From: Actinomycetes bacterium
GTDB lineage: Bacteria; Actinomycetota; Acidimicrobiia; Acidimicrobiales; Acidimicrobiaceae
Reading direction: 5' to 3'
NCBI GenBank assembly: GCA_021844725.1
Contig: JAKBSX010000089.1
Coordinates: 1-8,275, forward strand
Length of the DNA stretch: 8,275 nt
Positions 1-6,029 of the stretch are shown piece after piece (positions within the stretch are counted from its first letter, which is position 1; each line of letters begins with the position of its first letter). The notes beneath the pieces were generated by a model, which was not told where the DNA came from, did not search any database, and was given only the letters and a program-made list of their open reading frames with translations. The position numbers and the translations under genes are program-made.

Positions 1-805
1 TTTCACCTGATCCAAAAATGCTATGAACTTTACCGCCCGATGAGCCTTTGTGGTGTTGGTGATCACCTTGGCTGAGGCAACATCAAGTGCTGCAAAGAGA
101 TTTGTTGTGCCATTGCGTTTGTAGTCGTGTGTTTGCCGCTCTGGGACAAAAGGTCTCATCGGCAGCAGTGGCTGGGTTCTATCCAAGGCCTGGATCTGGG
201 TTTTCTCATCAATACATAACACCAGTGCAGCATCAGGGGGATTTAGATATATCCCAGTTATGTCACGGACCTTGTCGGTAAAGGCCGGATCAGTACTGAT
301 GTTGAAGTATCCCAAGACATGGGGCTTGAGGCCAAAGGTTCTCCAGATCCTAGAGATGCTTGCTGGTGATACCCCGGCTCGCTTGGACATTGAAGACGTC
401 GACCACTGGGTAGCAAGAGGGGGCTCTTCTTCTAAAGTGATCCTCAGAATCTCGGCGATCTTTTCGTGGTTAATGCTTTTTGGTTTTCCGCTTCTCGGTG
501 CGTCACTGAGTAGTTCCACTCCGTAGTTGATAAAGCGCCGTTTCCATTTGCATACCTTCTCCGCTGATATCTGAAGTCTTCGGGCAATCTCGTTGGTTCC
601 AAACCCCTTCGTTACTCCATAGGGCAATGCCGGCCCTTCTCACCTGTCCTATGGGAGCTATCGACTTTGTTAGAACTGCTTCTAATTCGCTACGCTCTTT
701 GTCACTGAGCGGGACTACCGAAGCTTGTCGTCCAGCTTTCCTCTTGGGTGGCCCGCTTTGGTTGGCATCAATGTTTGGCTTGTCAGCAATGGTGTGATTT
801 TGCAT
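1..805 (-). pseudogene. IS630-family transposase, frameshifted, partial at the window edge
   Basis: This is a DDE transposase that would cut and paste its own element. It starts at ATG 805-803, with a GGGAG ribosome site at 810-814. The first frame gives a typical IS630 N-terminus ([13 protein letters not shown], then [10 protein letters not shown]). At the G run complementary to 604-607 the frame is lost. Removing one G restores the family sequence: [16 protein letters not shown] (helix-turn-helix), [36 protein letters not shown], then the first catalytic Asp in LCIDEKTQIQALDRTQP, and on to LFAALDVASAKVI. That second frame stays open to base 1. The second Asp and the Glu of the triad would lie beyond the left edge. 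The unshifted frame stops at 503. The related copy at 4286-4507 keeps one frame through this site, so a one-base insertion here is likeliest. A +1 programmed shift is possible but unsupported. Confidence 0.88.
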
Positions 806-871
806 CGTTCTCCCTTACAAGGTTAGGTCCTTACCAAGGAGAACACCCTTACGAAGGGATTAATTCCTAAG

Positions 872-898
872 TTTCAGGGAAATTATGAGAGGGGACAC
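872..898 (-). repeat. Terminal repeat of IS630 copy 1
   Basis: This 27-base outer end is repeated at 4571-4597 with a single mismatch (C at 896 against G at 4595). Both repeats are followed by TAG. It is probably the transposase-binding terminal repeat, but the matching inverted end is outside the window, so the inverted arrangement is inferred. Confidence 0.7.
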
Positions 899-1242
899 TA
901 GTAGCTAAGCGATTCCACAAGCTTTTCTGGATTGTCTGCTCCGACTAGCAGGGTGTCAAAAGTCTCACCAAGGAGACGTACTCTGACACCTCGTTGGTTT
1001 TGGTGATGTATGATGGCAAAGATCTTTTCGTTTCCCGATTTAAAGGTCCCCATTGCAAAAACCCCAGGAAGACGACTGCCAGGCATTTTGATTCCGTGAA
1101 CCGCGTGGATGATGTCATCGACGACAGTTACCTCTTGGACTGACGAGAGTGGCACGCTGATGTCCCCGTGCACTCCTTCTGCTTTCTCGAGTGTGCTCAG
1201 CTTAAGCACGAGGGCACCGTCTTCACGAACAAGTTCAGCCAT
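898..1242 (-). CDS. Small uncharacterised protein, probable PH-like fold, 114 aa
   Basis: This is an intact small soluble protein with no signal peptide, membrane segment or cysteine. It opens with a strand-rich half (LVREDGALVLKLSTLEKAEG, then ISVPLSSVQEVTVVDD). A central GIKMPGSRLPGVFAMGTF follows, then a second strand-rich half (EKIFAIIHHQNQRGVRVRLL) and an end like TLLVGADNPEKLVESL. The pattern of an I/LPGV-x-x-GT-F/Y core followed by a conserved D-x-P-E near the end resembles small bacterial PH-domain-like proteins of unknown function that I associate with Actinobacteria; this is recognition, not a search result. I chose ATG 1242 over GTG 1248 because the AGAAGG site lies 9 bases from the ATG but only 3 from the GTG. 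The TAG stop coincides with the end of the IS630 element. The divergent neighbour is a dead hydrolase gene 71 bases away. A function cannot be assigned. Confidence 0.75.
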   Translation of the reverse strand: MAELVREDGALVLKLSTLEKAEGVHGDISVPLSSVQEVTVVDDIIHAVHGIKMPGSRLPGVFAMGTFKSGNEKIFAIIHHQNQRGVRVRLLGETFDTLLVGADNPEKLVESLSY

Positions 1243-1251
1243 ATGCACCTA

Positions 1252-1257
1252 CCTTCT
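1252..1257 (-). promoter_or_regulatory. Ribosome binding site deciding the start of the 114-aa gene
   Basis: AGAAGG on the minus strand lies 9 bases upstream of ATG 1242 but only 3 bases from the alternative GTG at 1248. This favours the ATG. Confidence 0.6.
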
Positions 1258-1313
1258 GTCCTCTGAAATACGAAAGCGTGCCCATCTTACATCACCCAAA
1301 TGTCATCTGTTCC

Positions 1314-2013
1314 GACATCGTTGGGGATGTCAAGATCTGCTACGAAATACGTGGGTCAGGGGGGAGCCATTGTTGCTAATTAACGGACTTGGAGCCGAGA
1401 TTTCGGAGTTCAGGAATCTTATCGATCTCATCTCTGCGTATAGCAAGGTGATGGCATTCGATAATCGAGGCGCGGTGAAAGCGACAAGGCCGACCTTCCC
1501 TACACAATCGAGATGATGACAGCAGATACCAAATTCCTACTCAAAGATGTAAACATAGCCCATACCTATGTTGTTGGCATCTCCCTTGAAGGTCGGATCT
1601 TCATGGAGCTGTTTGCAATAAACTTCCCCTGAATTGGTAAACGGACTTGTGATGGTGTCCACTTCGGCAAGGGCCGTAGGAAGCTGGAAAAGCCGCTTAG
1701 TGTTTGGAGTCGTCCAAAATCTTCCAGTAGTGGGGGTCAAGCAGTCTAAGTACGGATTCGTCCGGGAGAGAATAGTTTGACAAGGGTTCGACTGTACGGA
1801 TTGACTCCATGAGATTAGGGCTAAGACGTTAATCTTGGCTGGTGTAAAGACAGATTTTCCAAGATTGAGCTCAAGATAGAACAGCATCACGTCGAAATTC
1901 CACGATCTGAGTTCAAAGTTTTTGCTTAGGGACACCTGTCTTTCATGATGAAAAAAAGACAGAGCTCCCTTGACACCGTTGGGTCTTGGCTGTTGGTCAC
2001 CCTTGCCAATTAG
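1314..2013 (+). pseudogene. Alpha/beta-hydrolase fold enzyme, heavily decayed but near full length
   Basis: Joining plus-strand frames rebuilds a whole alpha/beta hydrolase of the 3-oxoadipate enol-lactonase-like kind. 1314-1360 gives DVKICYEIRGSG. After a G-run indel (1359-1364), 1364-1480 gives EPLLLINGLGAEISEF (oxyanion region) and VMAFDNRGA. One missing base near 1475 leads to DKADLPYTIEMM and the nucleophile elbow VVGISLEGR, where the family's GxSxG reads GISLE, so the last Gly is lost. An extra C in 1626-1629 moves to ELVNGLVMVSTSARAVGSW and RAKTLILAGVKTD, with TGA stops at 1778 and 1802. A last shift between about 1850 and 1900 leads to EFKVFA, a TAG at 1927, and GHLSFMM, which contains the would-be catalytic His. 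The end is placed at TAG 2011-2013. No product is possible. A start ATG at 1300 is in another frame. Substrate is unknown. Confidence 0.85.
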
Positions 2014-2050
2014 CTATCCAGGAGACAACCCAGAGATCGTGGACCGCACA

Positions 2051-3319
2051 TCAACCAGCGGGTTTATAGGGCGGGATTCCCATGGTTGAAGCGTTGGTCA
2101 TCAAGAGCGAATATGGTGGCGCCAAGTCTACACCGTCAGGCTCGCTAAGGTAGCCAGGCTTGGTCCCCGACACCCCGGTGTGTCCGTACTGCCAGATGAT
2201 CTTGTTGGTCTTTTTGTCGATCACTATTACCCTGTCATTACGATCGTCGGTGGCCAAGATGTTGCCATTTGGCAGCGGGATGGCAATCGAGGGGTGGTTA
2301 AGCGTTTGTGATCCAGTCGGATCGAACCTCCAAAGAAGGCCTCCACTCTGGTTGAACTCCTCAATCACACCCGGGCTCGTATAAGCTGCTGTGAGATAAA
2401 CTCCGGGCGACACTTCATTGCTGTCAGAAGGGTAGGTAATTCCTGGCGGGTGAGTGGAAAAAAGTATATGCCCCGAAGGCGTCATCTCATCGACCCAGTC
2501 ACCGTTGATCTCTGTAACCAGCCAGTTCCCGTTCGACATTGGGAACACTCCATTGGGGCTGCCAAAGCGCTGCGGAGGCTGGTGATAGCAGTAGGGGGTA
2601 GTCTCGCCATAGATGTGTACTGGCGCAGGGGAGGAGGGTGAGAGGTAAAGAATCCTGCAGTTCTTGATGTCGGCGGTGATAATGTTTCCGTTCGGCAACA
2701 GCATTGCATCGTCCGGGTTGTCCAGATAGCCTGGCCCAGACCCGGCAGTTCCCGGATGACCATAGCGGTACACGATGTGCCCGCTCTGGATTGATATCTC
2801 GGTGACAGCAAACTGTGACTCCTGCGTAGCCATTATCTTGTTTCCGGTTGGCCCGAAGAAGGCGTCGTCAGGATTTAAGAATGTCTGACCGGGTTTCAGG
2901 TTCCCCGCTGATGGAAACTGCCACAGGATTCTCCCCTTTGGATCGACCAGCAGCAGCCTTGAGTTTCCCTCGTCGGCGATTAAGATCGGCCCAGGTAGTG
3001 CAGACGGATTTGAACCTGGTTGGATATTGCCTTTCTGACCTTTGACTTTTGCTTCGAGCGAGGCTATCCATGACCGCACGTTGAAAGAGCCGCCTTTTGA
3101 AGCCGTGACTGCCCCAGATGCAGAGGCTCCTGAACTGGATCCCTTAGCACCGCCTGAAGTCGCGCTAGTCTTTCCTCCACTTCGAAATACCATGGCCACA
3201 ACTACAAGCGCGATAACTATAACTACCGTTCCAACGACACTCCTATTGAACCTGCGGCGCCTTGTGTTGGCAGCGTGCTTCGGGGCGTGAGCCCATGAAC
3301 TTCTAGATCGTGATGGCAT
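2051..3319 (-). CDS. Membrane-anchored beta-propeller protein (PQQ/NHL-like repeats), 422 aa
   Basis: The N-terminus is short, basic and cytoplasmic (KHAANTRRRRFNR). One membrane helix follows at about 28-45 (VVGTVVIVIALVVVAMVF), then a Ser/Gly/Ala linker to about 110 and a propeller at about 112-410. The repeat module recurs every 41-53 residues: NPDDA (149), NPDDA (201), SPNGV (254), SNEVSPGV (300), NHPSI (341), EPDGV (393). Modules are followed by PNGN-I-A-D type strands and WQF/WRF/WQYGH turns, so about six blades. The domain should lie outside the membrane. Two cysteines (221 and 244) could pair. No catalytic residues are evident; such proteins often bind ligands or partners, and a true PQQ enzyme is not supported. 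I prefer ATG 3319 because the upstream TTG at 3361 lies inside a promoter -35 and has no ribosome site. No partner gene is adjacent. Confidence 0.82.
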   Translation of the reverse strand: MPSRSRSSWAHAPKHAANTRRRRFNRSVVGTVVIVIALVVVAMVFRSGGKTSATSGGAKGSSSGASASGAVTASKGGSFNVRSWIASLEAKVKGQKGNIQPGSNPSALPGPILIADEGNSRLLLVDPKGRILWQFPSAGNLKPGQTFLNPDDAFFGPTGNKIMATQESQFAVTEISIQSGHIVYRYGHPGTAGSGPGYLDNPDDAMLLPNGNIITADIKNCRILYLSPSSPAPVHIYGETTPYCYHQPPQRFGSPNGVFPMSNGNWLVTEINGDWVDEMTPSGHILFSTHPPGITYPSDSNEVSPGVYLTAAYTSPGVIEEFNQSGGLLWRFDPTGSQTLNHPSIAIPLPNGNILATDDRNDRVIVIDKKTNKIIWQYGHTGVSGTKPGYLSEPDGVDLAPPYSLLMTNASTMGIPPYKPAG

Positions 3320-3331
3320 TGCTGGTAGATA

Positions 3332-3361
3332 AATATAACCGATAATCCTTTCAGATTCCAA
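3332..3361 (-). promoter_or_regulatory. Sigma70-like promoter of the beta-propeller gene, probably leaderless
   Basis: On the minus strand there is a -35 TTGGAA (3361-3356), an 18-base spacer and a -10 TATATT (3337-3332). These match the consensus at 4 of 6 and 5 of 6 positions. A start about seven bases past the -10 would leave only some five bases before ATG 3319. There is no Shine-Dalgarno sequence next to that ATG, which fits a leaderless transcript. This is a prediction from sequence only. Confidence 0.5.
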
Positions 3362-3985
3362 ACGAACCAGGCCGACCGTTCCTTTCTAGGACTATTAGCG
3401 TCTTGGCTAACGCTTGGGGAGACAAACCGACTCAGATTACCTCGGTGCCATCGTGGATAGAGGAGTGTGAGGAAGCTATGGTCAGGTAAAAACAGAGTCA
3501 GCCAGGGAACTGCCGAACATCTGTGCAGTGCAAAGGATCTGTAGCGTCCAACTCTGTTGGTATCTGGCGCAAGCTGGACTGCACTGATCCTGCCGTCTAA
3601 GCGACAGGGTCCGCACTGAGTCTCCCGCTTTACCGCTTGGCACCTCTGGACAGCGATTATTGGTGTGGCAAGTCCTAAATTGGCAAAGAAGCATTTGGAC
3701 TAATGTCTGTAAAGTCACAGAAGGTGAGCCGTGTCACTTTTGGATGAAATGGGCCAAGCAAATCCCCAAACGTCAGGTGAATAGTGATAATTGGGTCAGT
3801 TGGTCGGGAAAGAGATCCTGAGCTGATCTAAACGCTACCATCGACACTAGCTGAGCGAAGTCAATAACCACATAGAAAAAGAGACTACTTTGGTGGCTTT
3901 TGCTCTATTGAGTTTGCTTCAATCAAGGACGATTACAACGTGGTAGAGAGTCGAAAATGTGAGGCCTCGTGACTTTCTCACCGAT
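3362..3985. other. Gene-free stretch with no recognisable feature
   Basis: About 620 bases separate the propeller gene from the tail of the second IS copy. The only open frames are short, cysteine- and serine-rich translations without family resemblance. One frame on the minus strand is open for about 110 codons (from about 3700 leftwards) but has no start codon. No RNA gene, repeat array or terminator could be identified. The segment around 3828-3930 faintly resembles the end of an ISL3-type transposase in mixed frames, so the stretch may consist of old mobile-element or gene debris. Confidence 0.5.
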
Positions 3986-4507
3986 TTATGAATGCAAAAT
4001 TACTGGTGGCAACCCATCAGTACATTCGGTGTCATTTTTGATCGGGAATATCCTTTCTCTGTGGAAGAGGACAAGATCGCCTAATCTCTCGATCAGTTCG
4101 ATGCTCAGGTTCTTGTAGTCCTTCTTGGTAGGTGTTTCATGCGGCTCCACTTGAAGGCAAGTCACATTTTTGTCGTAGATGTTTCTCGGCTTTTCGCTTC
4201 TCGGTGCGTCGCCGAGAAGTTCCACTCCGTAGTTGATAAAACGCTGCTTTCATTCGCATAGCGTCTCTACAGATATCTGCAGTCTTTAGGCGATCTGGTT
4301 GATTCTAAACCCATGACTACATCGGACAATGCTGGCCCTTTTCACCTGTCCTATGGGAGCTGTGGACTTTGTTAGAACTGCTTCAAACTCGCTACGTTCT
4401 TTATCACTGAGCGGGACTACCAAAGCTTGTCGTCCAGCTTTCTTCCTATGCGGCTCGCTCTGATTGGCATCAATGTTTGGCTTGTCAGCAATGGTGTGAT
4501 TTTGCAT
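3986..4507 (-). pseudogene. IS630 transposase N-terminal relic running into unrelated sequence
   Basis: The frame starts at ATG 4507 with the same first 17 residues as copy 1 ([17 protein letters not shown]) and continues through [13 protein letters not shown] and GQVKRASIV into HGFRINQIA. It is then broken by TAA (4288-4286, replacing an Arg codon of the EIARRLQ helix) and TGA (4252-4250, replacing the Trp of KWKRRF). Beyond the stops the same frame gives [19 protein letters not shown], so the decay here is by substitution rather than frameshift. From about 4165 to the TAA at 3986 the frame stays open for roughly 60 codons, with residues unlike IS630 (for example IELIERLGDLVLFHRERI). That tail is not recognised; it could be a fragment of another gene joined by deletion, or chance. 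All three DDE residues are absent. Confidence 0.75.
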
Positions 4508-4597
4508 CGTTCCCCCTCAAAAGGTTAGGTCCTTACCAAGAACGCCCTTACGGAGGGATCAATTCCTCTGTTTCAGGGAAATTATGAGAGGGGAGAC
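4165..4597 (-). mobile_element. IS630-family element, copy 2: truncated relic
   Basis: This stretch matches 470-898 of copy 1 in the same orientation, from the outer terminus at 4597 through the leader and the first third of the transposase. Substitutions and small gaps are scattered throughout (for example CCAAGGAGAACACCC against CCAAGAACGCCC in the leader). Similarity fades at about 4165, just after [15 protein letters not shown], so the rest of the element has been deleted or replaced. The outer end is followed by TAG, as in copy 1. The element cannot move by itself. Confidence 0.82.
4571..4597 (-). repeat. Terminal repeat of IS630 copy 2
   Basis: This is the same 27-base outer end as at 872-898, with one mismatch, in direct orientation and again followed by TAG. 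The two ends are 3.7 kb apart. Confidence 0.7.
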
Positions 4598-4910
4598 TAG
4601 GAAGTAATACAGACGATGCCGAGTATGACTTGAGCCCTTTCAATGTTCGACCTGGGGGTCATAACGTCACCTAAGTAGGCGAGGTAGAGTTTGGCTCGAC
4701 TGGGTGTTGGCAAAAGTTGCACCATAGTCTGATCATCTCAAATTAACAGGCTTCGTTTGGCATATAGTGCTTGGAACTATGGTCGTAGTCACCCGGGTAA
4801 ATGCAATGGTCTGTCGCGTGCTATACCCCGTTTCGGTGAGGTGGGCTGAGATGCACACTCTATGCTCAATTGGGAGTAAATGGAGCAAGTAACTGAAGGT
4901 GGGCAGTAGT
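4598..4910. other. Intergenic leader of the glycosyltransferase operon
   Basis: These 313 bases lie between the IS relic and the first glycosyltransferase. I see no convincing gene. The promoter of the operon should lie here, but only poor candidates are visible: TTAACA (4743-4748) with TATAGT (4763-4768) at a 14-base spacer, and TTGGCA (4757-4762) with TATGGT (4778-4783) at 15. Both spacers are too short for confidence. No terminator or riboswitch was recognised. Confidence 0.4.
4895..4903 (+). promoter_or_regulatory. Ribosome binding site deciding the start of the first glycosyltransferase
   Basis: GAAGGTGGG ends 7 bases before GTG 4911. The alternative GTG at 4899 lies inside this site, which argues against it. 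The family's usual opening (MKVAYEATALL) also begins at 4911. Confidence 0.65.
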
Positions 4911-6029
4911 GTGAAGGTCGCATATGAAGCTACCGCTCTTTTGGGCAATAGGACAGGAGTGGGTGAGTTTTGCTACGGTGCGCTGGAGGCGCTTGCCAAT
5001 CTGGATGAGCTGGACGTCACTGCCTTTGCAATCAGTTATCGGCGAAGGCACTTACTGAAAGAGCATTTGCCAGCCAATGTAGCGTTTGGTAATTGGATAA
5101 TGCCCGCCCGCCCGCTGCACAAGCTTTGGAAGCGAAGCGAGTTTCCACCGGTTGAGTTATGGAGTGGACGGATTGATCTTATTCATGGAACCAACTTTGT
5201 GGTTCCCCCGGCCAAGAGCGCTGTCCGGGTGGTTACCGTCCATGATCTCACTACCCTGCGGTTTCCGGAAATTTGCAATCCGCCTACATTGGTATTTCCT
5301 GAAATGATTCGTCGTGCAGCGGGGTCAGGCGCTTATATCCATACGCCTTCTGAATTTATTCGTCAAGAGGTGATTCAAAACTTCGATATCGATCCGGACA
5401 GGGTGGTGGCAGTGCATCATGGAATACCGGCATTGTGCCATAACCGGTTTTTTGGTGAAGACGCGGAGGTTTCAGGTTTATTAGGGAAGAGATTTCTATT
5501 GGCCATGGGCACCATCGAACCCAGAAAGGATTTTCCGTTACTTGTTCGGGCTTTTGGTAAAATAGCAGACAAGTTTCCTGATCTTTATCTGGTCATTGCC
5601 GGCCAGGATGGATGGGGAAGCCTGCAGTTGTCTGATGAGATAGAAAAATCGAAGTATGTGTCTAGGATTATTCGGCTTGGTTACGTGAACCCGGCTACTA
5701 GAAGTTGGCTTATGAAAAACGCAGAGACGTTTGTATATCCTTCTGTCTATGAGGGGTTTGGTTTCCCACCACTTGAGGCAATGACATTTGGTACCCCGGT
5801 GGTATCAAGCACGGCAGGTTCTCTGCCTGAGGTGCTTGGTCAGGATTCCGCTCTAATGTTTCCCCCCGGAGATCAGTCTAAATTAGAGGTGCTGCTCGAT
5901 GAACTGCTTTCCGATGATGAGACCCGAGCTAAATACAGGGAAGCCGGCCGTCGCCATTCTTTGCAGTTTTCCTGGGAGAAGTGCGGGCAAGGATTGCTAT
6001 ATTTGTACCGGTCGGCAGTGGAGAGATAG
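4911..6029 (+). CDS. Family 4 glycosyltransferase (GT-B), first of three, 372 aa
   Basis: This enzyme would transfer a sugar from a nucleotide donor to a growing glycan on the inner face of the membrane. The N-terminal Rossmann domain opens with KVAYEATALLGNRTGVGEF (glycine-rich acceptor-side loop), followed by LIHGTNF and VVTVHDLTTLRFPE at about 107-120. The second domain shows VHHGI, LAMGTIEPRKDF (about 198-208), VIAGQDGWG and the EX7E motif in YEGFGFPPLEAM with Glu at 281 and 289. The GTIEPRK/EGFG-P pattern recalls the mannosyltransferase B-like (MtfB) subgroup, but the donor sugar cannot be read from sequence. There is no signal peptide or membrane helix, and length is normal for GT4. Its TAG stop shares one base with the next gene's GTG start (TAGTG), so the genes are probably co-translated. 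A six-C run near 5863 leaves the frame intact. Confidence 0.92.
   Translation: MKVAYEATALLGNRTGVGEFCYGALEALANLDELDVTAFAISYRRRHLLKEHLPANVAFGNWIMPARPLHKLWKRSEFPPVELWSGRIDLIHGTNFVVPPAKSAVRVVTVHDLTTLRFPEICNPPTLVFPEMIRRAAGSGAYIHTPSEFIRQEVIQNFDIDPDRVVAVHHGIPALCHNRFFGEDAEVSGLLGKRFLLAMGTIEPRKDFPLLVRAFGKIADKFPDLYLVIAGQDGWGSLQLSDEIEKSKYVSRIIRLGYVNPATRSWLMKNAETFVYPSVYEGFGFPPLEAMTFGTPVVSSTAGSLPEVLGQDSALMFPPGDQSKLEVLLDELLSDDETRAKYREAGRRHSLQFSWEKCGQGLLYLYRSAVER
6020..6025 (+). promoter_or_regulatory. Ribosome binding site of the second glycosyltransferase, inside the first gene
   Basis: GGAGAG lies 3 bases (its GGAG core 5 bases) before GTG 6029 and 15 or more bases before the next GTG at 6041. This supports the overlapping TAGTG start over the other in-frame GTGs at 5981 and 6041. 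Confidence 0.55.

Larger units (their letters stand above)
1..898 (-). mobile_element. IS630-family insertion sequence, copy 1 (right end present, left end outside window)
   Basis: The element carries an IS630-type transposase on the minus strand and runs off the left edge of the window. Its outer end is placed at 898 for two reasons. The sequence is shared with a second copy up to that point (872-898 against 4571-4597, 26 of 27 bases equal). In both copies the shared end is followed directly by TAG, as expected for IS630-type elements, which insert at CTAG and duplicate the TA. On the minus strand the terminus begins GTGTCCCCTCTC. About 90 bases of noncoding subterminal sequence separate it from the transposase start. 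The opposite end and the second TA lie outside the window, so the full element length cannot be given. Confidence 0.85.

Noticed and set aside
1359..1629. Hydrolase frameshifts as mere sequencing errors in homopolymers
   Set aside because: Three in-frame stops and the lost Gly of the nucleophile elbow are substitutions, not run-length errors, and the six-C run in the first glycosyltransferase keeps its frame. Raw reads would still be worth checking.
1537..1935. 132-codon open frame on the minus strand
   Set aside because: It is antisense to the reconstructed hydrolase pseudogene and its translation has no family features.
1936..1962. Perfect 8-base inverted repeat (CTGTCTTT / AAAGACAG) as terminator of the propeller gene
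   Set aside because: It lies about 90 bases past the stop, has an 11-base loop, an A/T-rich stem and no U tail. It falls inside the hydrolase pseudogene and is probably chance.
2482..2811. 109-codon minus-strand frame overlapping the propeller gene
   Set aside because: It lies wholly within the propeller coding sequence in another frame. The propeller frame has the repeats and family motifs; this one has none.
3482..3718. 78-codon open frame on the minus strand in the gene-free stretch
   Set aside because: The translation is Cys/Ser/Gln-rich without recognisable motifs, there is no ribosome site, and overlapping frames are about equally open.
4743..4783. Promoter of the glycosyltransferase operon
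   Set aside because: The hexamers are near consensus but the spacers are 14 and 15 bases. They are mentioned under the intergenic entry but not called as a promoter.
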